In this document: piece by piece, positions 56,841-64,000 of the stretch | How the letters are laid out: the number at the start of each line of letters is the position of its first letter | Numbering within the stretch: the stretch's first letter is position 1 | From: Adhaeribacter swui | GTDB taxonomy: Bacteria; Bacteroidota; Bacteroidia; Cytophagales; Hymenobacteraceae | DNA length: 64,000 bases | Direction: 5' to 3' | Assembly (NCBI RefSeq): GCF_014217805.1 | Contig: NZ_CP055156.1 | Span: 1,612,001-1,676,000, forward strand | Notes under the pieces: generated by a model | Told to the model about the DNA's origin: nothing | Databases searched by the model: none | Seen by the model: the letters and a program-made list of their open reading frames with translations, nothing else | Made by a program: the position numbers and the translations under genes

Positions 56841-57356
56841 TTATTCGGTGCCTGCAACTTTTTCTAACTCATCCATCACAATGGTGGCCAGATTCTCCAG
56901 AATGCGTTGGTCTATTTCCGAAAAGGTGCGGGGAGTTTTATCTACAATGCAAAGCGCGCCAATATTAATCCCGAGCTTGGTTTTTAACGGCGCCGCCGCA
57001 TAAAACTGTAACCCAAATTCGCCGTGTACCATGGGGTTAGCGAGTAAACAGGGCTCGTTTTTAGCATCTTTAAAAAAAGTAACCTGATCATCCAGAATAG
57101 AAAGCGAGCATAAACTAATTTCCCTCGGAACCTCCGTGCCCACGGCTTGCCCAACGCCCGCCATCGTGATTACCTGATGTTCTTCTACTAAGTTTACCAA
57201 GGCTATGGGTACCTCAAACATACGTGCGGCCATGGCAGCCACGTGTTTAAAAGTGCCATTTTCCTGGTACTGGTTGGTGCTGGTGATGCGGCGTAAGGCC
57301 CGTAGGCGCTCGGACTCATTCGCCGGAATAAGAGGTTGGTCAAAAGTACGGTTCAT
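56841..57356 (-). CDS. GAF domain-containing protein
   Basis: The 171-residue protein is essentially one GAF domain (about 25-165). The FKHVAAMAARMFEVPIALVN helix-strand (about 36-55), QFYAAAPLKTKLGINIGALC (about 117-136) and IVDKTPRTFSEIDQRILENL (about 137-156) are typical. No output domain is fused, so it would act as a small-molecule or redox sensor with a partner, or as an fRMsr-like enzyme. The Cys residues (about 83, 103 and 136) do not clearly match the fRMsr set. The neighbours give no hint of the signal. Confidence 0.85.
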   Translation of the reverse strand: MNRTFDQPLIPANESERLRALRRITSTNQYQENGTFKHVAAMAARMFEVPIALVNLVEEHQVITMAGVGQAVGTEVPREISLCSLSILDDQVTFFKDAKNEPCLLANPMVHGEFGLQFYAAAPLKTKLGINIGALCIVDKTPRTFSEIDQRILENLATIVMDELEKVAGTE

Positions 57357-57715
57357 AAATTTATAAAATACCTGGTGAAGCCTATCAGCGGCAACAGGTA
57401 TCTGCTAACAGCTTTCAAGTAGTGTGTTGTTAGCAACAGCAAAACTTCTGCTTTGTTATAAATTAATGAAGAATTAGAATAGACATTAATTTAGAAATGC
57501 TAGAGATAGCGGAATGATTGGGGTTAATTAACTAATTCATTTATATCGTTTTAATACAAAGCTTTGTAAACAGGAATATTCCCCAATAGGAAAAGTAGTT
57601 TTATAGCATAATTTAATGTATTTCTTTAGAGCCGATTCCAGTCTCCATGCTGCAGTGCTATTCAACTTGTTACCTTCAAGTTTTGCCTCCTGGCCGGCTG
57701 GCCTCGTTTACCCCT

Positions 57716-57753
57716 CCGCATCTCCTCCCCTAAAAACAGGGGAGGAGATGCGG
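57716..57753. repeat. perfect 15-bp inverted repeat in a GC-rich island
   Basis: CCGCATCTCCTCCCC (57716-57730) and GGGGAGGAGATGCGG (57739-57753) are exact complements on the loop TAAAAACA. Further dyads follow, such as CTCCGCTGCGGA near 57778-57789 and GGCGCTCTAGAGCC at about 57818-57831. No T-run follows, so it is not a normal terminator. Confidence 0.8.
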
Positions 57754-57925
57754 TAATTACTTTTTCCCCTTTCCTCGCTCCGCTGCGGAATGCCTCCGGC
57801 ACCGGAAGTCTACAAGGCGCTCTAGAGCCAAACTGGTGTCTTTGCTTTTAGCTACTGCTTGCTGCATAGCAGGATTCCCATTTTTTGATAACCAGAGGCT
57901 TTCTATATTAAACAAATACTAATGG

Positions 57926-58010
57926 TTATTTTGAGCCTATCGAAGAAACTAAATAATACCGTTACTTGCAGTATCCGTTAGATTCCTCGACCGGCTCGCG
58001 AGGACGTTCT
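57926..58010. repeat. REP-like intergenic element
   Basis: The left part reads TTATTTTGAGCCTATCGAAG and the right part TTAGATTCCTCGACCGGCTC followed by GCGAGGACG, with a CCTCG/CGAGG dyad. This mirrors the widespread bacterial pattern of a TCATTTCGA-type left end and an AGATTCCTCGACT-type right end, here degraded. Assignment is by memory of that pattern. Confidence 0.45.
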
Positions 58011-58323
58011 TCTTTTTAGTTAAATATCAAAGGCTTTAAAGAAATACGCTTACTGTTTTGCAAAACCTATTGTAGCTTTTTAATACGATTGAAAATAATA
58101 AATACTTTAAGGAGAAATATAGCTTTATAAAGTAAAAACTACGAACTATCATCCGGCAGAATGGCTGGTAGTTTTTGAAATTACGGAACAAAGGTGATTA
58201 CCTAACAAAGGTGCAAAACCGCATCATTTTAAAAATTTTAAAGTTTTGCTAGGACGACGGAAGTAAATCAGGATAGCTCATTTATTAATAATTTATACAC
58301 TGCGCTCAAACGCACGTTCAAGT

Positions 58324-59058
58324 TTAAATTTTCGTAACCGAGCCGGAACCGCTTTTTACCACATTTACCTTGGCGTTACCGGAATAAGTAACTTTTCCGG
58401 AGCCGCTTAAGGTGGCATCTAACGTTTCCTCAGCTTGAATAGAAGCTTTACCCGAGCCGCTCACGGAAATTTTAGCCGTTTGGGTGTTTAAATCTTTGCC
58501 TTCAAACCTGCCGGATCCACTAATATCCAGGTGCACGTCGTCCGATTTACCTTCCAATTCCATTCCTCCGGAACCGCTAATGGAAGATGATAAACTAGCA
58601 GCAGCTACCGTCGCGGCTAAATGGCCGGAACCGCTGACTTCTGTAGTCACCCGTTCGCCTTTTACGGTGCCTTTTACCTCCATATTGCCGGCGCCACTCA
58701 CCGCTAATTTGTTTAGGCTGGGAGCCGTAATGTAAATGTTTACTTTTTTAGAACTCCCAAACCACTGTTCACTTCCTTTCTTCATTTTAATGTGTAAAAC
58801 CCCATCTTTCACGGGCGTTTCAATTTTGTCGAGCAGCTCGCTATCGCCTTCTAAGCGCAAACTTTCTTTGGGGCCAATGGTTACCACCACGTTAAACGGC
58901 ACTGCCGAAGCTACCCCGGAAAACGAGTCTACAGGCCGGGTTTGCGTGTTCTGAAAGGTAGTAGTGCTAGTGGCTAATTCTTTTAAAGGCGCGGCTTCTA
59001 CACGCCCGAGCGAGAACAGCAACAGAAAACAGGCAAAAGGCATTAATGCTTTTTTCAT
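58324..59058 (-). CDS. head GIN domain protein (DUF2807), secreted
   Basis: The 244-residue exported protein has a signal peptide (about 1-22, ALMPFACFLLLFSLGRVEA). The rest is a right-handed beta-helix-like GIN domain made of short strands separated by SGSG turns (VSGAGNMEVKG, VSGSGHLAAT, ISGSGGMELEG, ISGSGRFEG, VSGSGKASI, LSGSGKVTYSG, SGSGSVTKI). That repeated SGSG motif is the family hallmark. Its function is unknown; surface or periplasmic adhesion has been suggested for the family. It lies 149 bases after the permease stop on the same strand, beyond an inverted-repeat element. Confidence 0.88.
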   Translation of the reverse strand: MKKALMPFACFLLLFSLGRVEAAPLKELATSTTTFQNTQTRPVDSFSGVASAVPFNVVVTIGPKESLRLEGDSELLDKIETPVKDGVLHIKMKKGSEQWFGSSKKVNIYITAPSLNKLAVSGAGNMEVKGTVKGERVTTEVSGSGHLAATVAAASLSSSISGSGGMELEGKSDDVHLDISGSGRFEGKDLNTQTAKISVSGSGKASIQAEETLDATLSGSGKVTYSGNAKVNVVKSGSGSVTKI

Positions 59059-59082
59059 AATGATTATTTTTTAAAAATTGTT

Positions 59083-59206
59083 CGAACCGTGATTTATAGG
59101 ATTAAAGGATTGCCTTGAAGTTGTATTCCAAAGTTTGTTTATTCAAAGGCCGTCATATTTAATCCTTCATCCAGGTAATCCTTAAATCCTCCGAATCAAG
59201 GTCCGG
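59083..59206. repeat. long imperfect inverted-repeat element (copy 1)
   Basis: The left arm (59083-59111, with AACCGTGATTTATAGGATT) and right arm (59177-59206, with AATCCTCCGAATCAAGGTCC, one base shifted) are largely complementary over about 28 bases, and the spacer is about 65 bases. A related element lies beside the other permease gene at 61605-61770. It occupies most of the spacer between the permease stop and the GIN gene. Confidence 0.65.
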
Positions 59207-59207
59207 A

Positions 59208-61580
59208 CTACTCGCTGCGCAAGCTTTTAACCGGGTTAGCTACAGCGGCTTTAATGGCTTGAAAGCTAATGGTAAGCAGCGTGATGAATAAGGCCAACAC
59301 CCCTGCCAGAATAAATACACCAACCCCGATATCAATGCGGTAAGTATACTTTTGCAACCAGTTCTGCAAGAAGTACAGCGCCAACGGCGACGCAATTACG
59401 CAGCTTACTACTACCAGCAGCATAAAATCTTTGGAAAGCAACAACCACACTTGCCAAACCGAAGCGCCCAACACTTTGCGGATGCCGATTTCTTTCGTGC
59501 GTTGCTCCGCAATAAAGGCCGCTAAGCCAAATAACCCTAAGCACGAAATAAAAATAGCTAAACTGGCAAACACCCCGGCTAACTTCCCAATCAGGATTTC
59601 CAGGTTAAACTTGCGGGCATACGACTGGTCGGCAAATTGGTAATCAAACGGAAAAGCCGGGCTGTATTTATTAAACAAAGCCGTTAGTTTAACAATAGCA
59701 TCCTGCGTAGAAATACCCGGAGCCAATCGGTACGTAATAAAAGGCTGCGGATAAGCGCTATACCGAAACATAGTAGGTTCTGCGGAGGCAAACGGCGATT
59801 CCATTAAAGCATCTTTAGTTACGCCCACAATGCGCACTTGCTGACCGTTAAAGGTTATGGTTTGATTAATCGGATCGTTTAGGCGCAAGCGTTTAATAGC
59901 TGCCTCGTTAAATATTACACTCATAGTATCAGATTTGCCGCTAAAATCCCGGCCTTGTACCACCTGAATGCCGAGGGTTTTAAAATAATCATCTGCTACC
60001 ATAATTACTCCCATTTCTACGGTTTCGCCGGCGTGTTTACCGGGCCATTGGTCCACGTCGGAGTGCCAGTAAATGCCGGTAGCCGAACTGGAAGCCTGCG
60101 TTATATTGGAAACGATGCCTTGTTGTTGTAGTTCGTTTTTCAGTACCAGATAATTCTTACTCAGGTCGCTGTTACTTTCGGTTACCATTAACCGGTTTAA
60201 ACTAAAACCGGTAGGCCGGTCTTTAGCATGTTGAATTTGCCGGTAAATGATAATGGTACTTATAATTAAAGTAATGGAGCAACTAAACTGCAAAACTACC
60301 AGTATTTTGCGAGGCAGGGCGGCGGCTTTACCCGCGTGCAGCGAACCTTTTAAAACTTTTACCGGATTAAAAGACGAGAAATAAAAAGCAGGCCGACTAC
60401 CGGCCAGCAGGGCCGTAAGTAATACCCCACCAAGAGTAATGCCCCAGAAGCTGACATTTAGCAGCGGAAGTTTAATAATACTACCGGTAATCGTATTAAA
60501 AGCGGGTAAAGCTAATTGCACCAGAGCCAGCGCCCAAACAAAAGCCAGCAAAGCAAATACCAACGATTCAATTAAGAACTGAATAACTAAATCTTTGCGC
60601 TGCGAACCAATGGCTTTCCGGACACCTACTTCACGGGCTCTTTTCTCAGAACGCGCGGTGGTTAAATTTATAAAATTAATACAGGCAATCAGCAAGATTA
60701 ATCCGCCAATGACACTAAACATCCGTACGTACTCGATAAAGCCGCCGGTATCCTGACCGTTCTCGTACTCCGAATACAAATGCCACCTGGCCATGGCCTG
60801 CATCACCACTTCGGAGTTTTGGGCATTGGGGTTGTTTTTCTCTCGTTTTGTAATATTTTTAATTTTAGGTGCTACCTGGGCATAGCTAATACCGGGTTTT
60901 AGTTTGGTAAATATCTGGTACGAATTCTCGGAGAATCCGCCGCGGCGTTGCTCCTTCACAAAATTTTCGGTAGCCTCGTAGTAGCTAAAAGGCACCAGGT
61001 ACTTAAACTGAAAAGTAGAATTACCCGGTAAATCTTTTAAAATACCGGTTACTTTTAAATCATGTTTATTATCGAAGCGCACTGTTTGGTTCAGCGGATC
61101 TTCATCGCCGAATAAAGCTTGCGCCGTAGATTCGGTAAGCACAATGGAATACGGATCTTTTAAAACCAGGTCGGGGGTACCCGCAAGCAGCGGAAAACGA
61201 AACATTTTTAAAAAATCGCTGTTTACCTGTCCGCCGTTTAGGTATAACTTCTTCTCCCCTACTTTTAAACCATGCGCGCTCATCCAATCGGATTCTGCTA
61301 CGTACTCTATTTCCGGCACTTCATTCCGGAGCGCATCAGCAAGAGCCAGCGAGTTAGTAGTAAAATTTAAAATATCGCCGTTGCTGTTAAAATTGCGGCG
61401 AACCTGGTATAAGCGTTCGTAATCGGGCAAAAATTTATCGTACGAGTATTCGTAGTGCACCCACAAGCCAATTAACAAAGCTACGACCATGCCGGTACCC
61501 AAACCCAGAATATTCAGGGCGCTGTACCCTTTATTGCGCAGAATATGCCGCCAGGCCGTTTTAAAATAATTTCGGAACAT
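59208..61580 (-). CDS. FtsX-like/MacB-PCD ABC permease (long form)
   Basis: The 790-residue inner-membrane protein has two FtsX halves: TM1 (about 20-40), a periplasmic MacB_PCD-like domain (about 45-285), then TM2-TM4. After another TM start near 425-445 come a second periplasmic domain (about 450-670) and a last TM trio (about 680-780). Typical features are the start MFRNYFKTAWRHILRNKGYS, EKRAREVGVRKAIGSQRKDL (about 310-329) and EQRTKEIGIRKVLGASVWQV (about 696-715). This long form is abundant in Bacteroidota and usually partners a MacB-type ATPase; none is in the window. It is a tandem paralogue of the next permease. Confidence 0.92.
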   Translation of the reverse strand: MFRNYFKTAWRHILRNKGYSALNILGLGTGMVVALLIGLWVHYEYSYDKFLPDYERLYQVRRNFNSNGDILNFTTNSLALADALRNEVPEIEYVAESDWMSAHGLKVGEKKLYLNGGQVNSDFLKMFRFPLLAGTPDLVLKDPYSIVLTESTAQALFGDEDPLNQTVRFDNKHDLKVTGILKDLPGNSTFQFKYLVPFSYYEATENFVKEQRRGGFSENSYQIFTKLKPGISYAQVAPKIKNITKREKNNPNAQNSEVVMQAMARWHLYSEYENGQDTGGFIEYVRMFSVIGGLILLIACINFINLTTARSEKRAREVGVRKAIGSQRKDLVIQFLIESLVFALLAFVWALALVQLALPAFNTITGSIIKLPLLNVSFWGITLGGVLLTALLAGSRPAFYFSSFNPVKVLKGSLHAGKAAALPRKILVVLQFSCSITLIISTIIIYRQIQHAKDRPTGFSLNRLMVTESNSDLSKNYLVLKNELQQQGIVSNITQASSSATGIYWHSDVDQWPGKHAGETVEMGVIMVADDYFKTLGIQVVQGRDFSGKSDTMSVIFNEAAIKRLRLNDPINQTITFNGQQVRIVGVTKDALMESPFASAEPTMFRYSAYPQPFITYRLAPGISTQDAIVKLTALFNKYSPAFPFDYQFADQSYARKFNLEILIGKLAGVFASLAIFISCLGLFGLAAFIAEQRTKEIGIRKVLGASVWQVWLLLSKDFMLLVVVSCVIASPLALYFLQNWLQKYTYRIDIGVGVFILAGVLALFITLLTISFQAIKAAVANPVKSLRSE

Positions 61581-61604
61581 GACCAGAGTAGTTAATAATT
61601 GTTA

Positions 61605-61770
61605 GAACCATGATTTGAGGGATTTTAAGTTGCCCGATTTAGTTGCTGAAACTATAACTTGGGTGATTTCAGGATAATGGGGCAACTTTGTTATTTTAAA
61701 TTGGTTACAGGATTTTTGCTTAAATCTCATTAATCTGGCTAATCCATAAATCCTCCGAATCAAGGTCCGG
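61605..61770. repeat. long imperfect inverted-repeat element (copy 2)
   Basis: The left arm (61605-61626, GAACCATGATTTGAGGGATT) complements the right arm (61741-61770, ending ATCAAGGTCCGG). An inner pair AAGTTGCCC (61627-61635) with its complement near 61679-61687 strengthens the fold. The right arm, 61748-61789, is nearly the same sequence as 59184-59225, including the stop region of the adjoining gene. Confidence 0.65.
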
Positions 61771-61771
61771 A

Positions 61772-64000
61772 TTACTCGCTGCGCAAGCTCTTCACCGGGT
61801 TAGCAATGGCTGCTTTAATAGCCTGGTAGCTAATTGTAAGCAAAGCGATCAACAAAGCGCCTACACCAGCCAAACCAAATACCCACCAGCCAATAGTAGT
61901 GCGGTACTCAAAGTCTTGCAGCCATTGGTGCATGGCCCACCAAGCTAAGGGCCAGGCCAATACGTTAGCAATCAGTACTAATTTTAAAAAATCGCGGGAT
62001 AACAGGGATACAATGTTGGGCAGCGAGGCGCCCAGTACTTTGCGGATGCCAATTTCTTTGGTGCGTTGTTCGGCGGTGAAAGTAGCTAGCCCGAATAAGC
62101 CTAAACAGGCCACAAAAATGGTAAGACCCGAAAAAATACTTAGGATATGACCTACTTTTTGCTCGGCCCGGTACGTTTCGGCAAAACGCTCGTCCATAAA
62201 AGTATAATCAAAAGGCGCATTGGCGGTAAAACTGCTCCATTGTTGCTTCGCGAAAGTTAGTAAGCCGGCAATATCTTTGGTTTTAGCTTTTACAATAATG
62301 GCACCTGAGTTATTATTTAAAATCATGAGCAGCGGCGTAATGCGTTGGTGCAACGACTCGAAATGAAAATCTTTTACCACGCCAATTACCCGGTATTCCT
62401 TTTTATCGCCCTCGTTATTGATAAACCGCGAAACTTTACGGCCCAAAATGTTTTTTCCCCAGCCAAATGCCTTTGCAGCGGCTTCGTTAATAACCATGGC
62501 GGTAGAATCAGAAGGAAAATCTTTCGAAAAATTGCGGCCCGCTACTACCTCCATGCCCAACGTAGGAATGTAATTAGGATCTACGAAGTATTGGCGGGTA
62601 CTTACGCTTTGGGCAGCGTTATTTTCGGGCAATACTACGGAGTTCTCGGAACTGGTTGGCCCCACGGGCACAAACCCCGAAACGCTCGCATTAACTACCC
62701 GCGGGTCTTGCAAAAGCTGCTGCCGAAAAACTTCTTCTTGCTTGCCCAAAACGTAGGTATCGTGCAGCACAAAGGTTTGGTCTTTATCAAAACCTATTTT
62801 CTTGTTCTGGATATAATTTAACTGCTGATACACCACCGTGGTGCCAATCATTAAAGCCACGGAAATAAAAAACTGAAACACTACTAAACCACTGCGTAAA
62901 CTTAAGCTTTCTTTACCCGCAGTAAGCGTACCTTTTAGTACTTTAACCGGCTGAAAGGAAGACAGGAAAAACGCCGGATAGCTGCCCGCTAAAACTCCTA
63001 CAACTAGCCCAAAAAACAGCAGGGCCGGTAATAGCCAAAGGTTATCGGTAAACTGTAAGGTAAGTTCTTTACCGGCTAAATCATTAAAAAATGGCAAGGC
63101 CAGATACACCAAAATAATAGCCACCACCAAGGCAATTGCACTCAGCAAAACAGATTCGAGCAGGAATTGCTGCACCAGCTCTTTTTTCACCGAACCCAGC
63201 ACTTTGCGGATACCTACTTCGCGGGCCCGCTTAGAAGCCCCGGCGGTAGATAAATTCATGAAATTAATGCTGGCAATAAGTAGCATAAACAGCGCAATAG
63301 CCCCGAAGATATACACGTACCGTACATCTCCGCCCGGTTCGAGGTCGTTGGTTAATTTAGATCGCAGGTGAATGGCAGTAAGCGGTTGCAGATACAAACC
63401 CACGTCGTCGCCTTTTTCCCGGAATTGTTTTAAGCTTATGCCCAAGGCTTTCTGCACTTCGGGACCCATGTATTTTTCGATTACCTGCGGCATTTTGGCT
63501 TGCAGTTGCTTGTAATCGTAACCGGAGCGCAACACCAGATACGTATTAAAATTATTACTCATCCAGGTGGTTTGGCGGGCTTCTTCTAAACCGGCCATAG
63601 AAGCAAAAAAGTTAAAATGAAAATGCGAATTGGCCGGTACTTTATCAATTACGCCGGTTACTTTGTAGCTGGTTTTTTCGTTTTTAAGTTGCAGTATTTT
63701 GCCTACGGCGTTGTTGTCGGTGCCAAAGTATTTCTGGGCCATGGCCTTGCTAATAATAATGGTATTGGGTTCCAGCAAAGCCGTTTTGGCATCGCCCTGG
63801 ATGAGCGGCAGCGTAAATACCTGGAAAAAGTTGGCATCCACAAAGGCAAATTTATCTTCCTTAAAGGTTTTATCCTGGTAGGTAATAAAAGGCGCGCTGT
63901 TTACCCGCACCCGGGTAGCTGCTTCTACTTCGGGATAATCGCGCACGAGCGTTTGCCCGGTAGGCGCCGAAGCGGTAGGCGTTTCCAGCGTTTCGCCGTT
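61772..64000 (-). CDS. FtsX-like/MacB-PCD ABC permease (5' end beyond the window)
   Basis: The frame is open to the right edge; the GTG at 63944-63946 is an internal Val, not a start, because coding sequence continues unbroken for 18 more codons to base 64000. The visible 742 residues cover part of the first periplasmic domain, TM2-TM4 with SKRAREVGIRKVLGSVKKEL, a second periplasmic domain, and EQRTKEIGIRKVLGASLPNI before the final TM trio. It ends ANPVKSLRSE, identical to the downstream permease, of which it is a paralogue. It probably lacks only about 50-60 residues, including TM1. No ATPase gene is visible. Confidence 0.9.
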   Translation of the reverse strand, partial: NGETLETPTASAPTGQTLVRDYPEVEAATRVRVNSAPFITYQDKTFKEDKFAFVDANFFQVFTLPLIQGDAKTALLEPNTIIISKAMAQKYFGTDNNAVGKILQLKNEKTSYKVTGVIDKVPANSHFHFNFFASMAGLEEARQTTWMSNNFNTYLVLRSGYDYKQLQAKMPQVIEKYMGPEVQKALGISLKQFREKGDDVGLYLQPLTAIHLRSKLTNDLEPGGDVRYVYIFGAIALFMLLIASINFMNLSTAGASKRAREVGIRKVLGSVKKELVQQFLLESVLLSAIALVVAIILVYLALPFFNDLAGKELTLQFTDNLWLLPALLFFGLVVGVLAGSYPAFFLSSFQPVKVLKGTLTAGKESLSLRSGLVVFQFFISVALMIGTTVVYQQLNYIQNKKIGFDKDQTFVLHDTYVLGKQEEVFRQQLLQDPRVVNASVSGFVPVGPTSSENSVVLPENNAAQSVSTRQYFVDPNYIPTLGMEVVAGRNFSKDFPSDSTAMVINEAAAKAFGWGKNILGRKVSRFINNEGDKKEYRVIGVVKDFHFESLHQRITPLLMILNNNSGAIIVKAKTKDIAGLLTFAKQQWSSFTANAPFDYTFMDERFAETYRAEQKVGHILSIFSGLTIFVACLGLFGLATFTAEQRTKEIGIRKVLGASLPNIVSLLSRDFLKLVLIANVLAWPLAWWAMHQWLQDFEYRTTIGWWVFGLAGVGALLIALLTISYQAIKAAIANPVKSLRSE

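Larger units (their letters stand above)
57357..58323. other. 967-base gene-free region with hairpin and REP-like sequence
   Basis: There are no coding frames of note on either strand. A GC-rich island (about 57680-57835) stands out from AT-rich flanks and contains a perfect 15-bp hairpin. A second mosaic lies at about 57926-58010. AAAAATTTTAAAG-type sequence lies near 58211. The region may hold remnants of palindromic intergenic elements. Confidence 0.6.

Overview
The window looks like a chromosomal segment of a Bacteroidota bacterium of the order Cytophagales, most likely Hymenobacteraceae and resembling Adhaeribacter (the genus is inference). The evidence is the Bacteroidota promoter type (TTTG, 19-20 bases, TAnnTTTG), two giant proteins with type IX secretion (T9SS) sorting tails, and several families found mainly in this phylum: DUF4270 lipoprotein, half-length GT5 'glycogen synthase', Bacteroidota-type PurM, head-GIN protein and long FtsX-like permeases. 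Spacers are very AT-rich and genes are often separated by strong hairpin terminators. I see no transposase, prophage, CRISPR array or rRNA.

1-10 kb: end of an unknown gene, lptB (LPS export ATPase), a GH3-family adenylating enzyme, an AIM24-like protein, a small charged protein, gltX, a BrkB/YihY membrane protein, ridA and glmS. 9.5-15.4 kb: an operon read leftward (GT5-like protein, DUF4270 lipoprotein, glmS) from a clear promoter, diverging from panC and from panD-flippase-like-rfaE2-zinc peptidase. Together these concern envelope precursors (UDP-GlcNAc, heptose) and pantothenate/CoA.

15.4-27.8 kb: acyl-CoA dehydrogenase behind a tandem 10-bp repeat, an AraC regulator, a GGGPS-type ether-lipid enzyme with two small membrane proteins, a membrane J-domain/TPR fusion, catalase, then an anion-transport neighbourhood (HPP, ClC with CBS domains, bestrophin), DoxX and tRNA-Phe. 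27.9-34.6 kb: a membrane Fe-S protein with a CCG-domain partner (HdrC/HdrB-like), an uncharacterised protein, an OmpA-family lipoprotein and purM.

34.9-43.0 kb: two tandem paralogous T9SS cargo proteins of about 1250 residues, diverged at the front but nearly identical in DNA at the 3' end. 43.2-56.2 kb: glyA, tatC, rpiB, a polytopic membrane protein, rbfA, a methyltransferase, a LolC/E-like permease, a SNF2 helicase, and a DmpA-type peptidase overlapping a class-IV aminotransferase. 56.4-64 kb: a small unknown, a GAF protein, a 970-base gene-free region with hairpin and REP-like sequence, a head-GIN protein, and two tandem FtsX-like permeases separated by related long inverted-repeat elements; the second runs off the window end.

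The strongest candidates for unusual biology are the homogenised T9SS pair, the repeated hairpin spacers beside the permeases, the nested hairpin before purM, the tandem repeat before the acyl-CoA dehydrogenase, and the DmpA/aminotransferase pair. I found no clear-cut new defence or mobile system.
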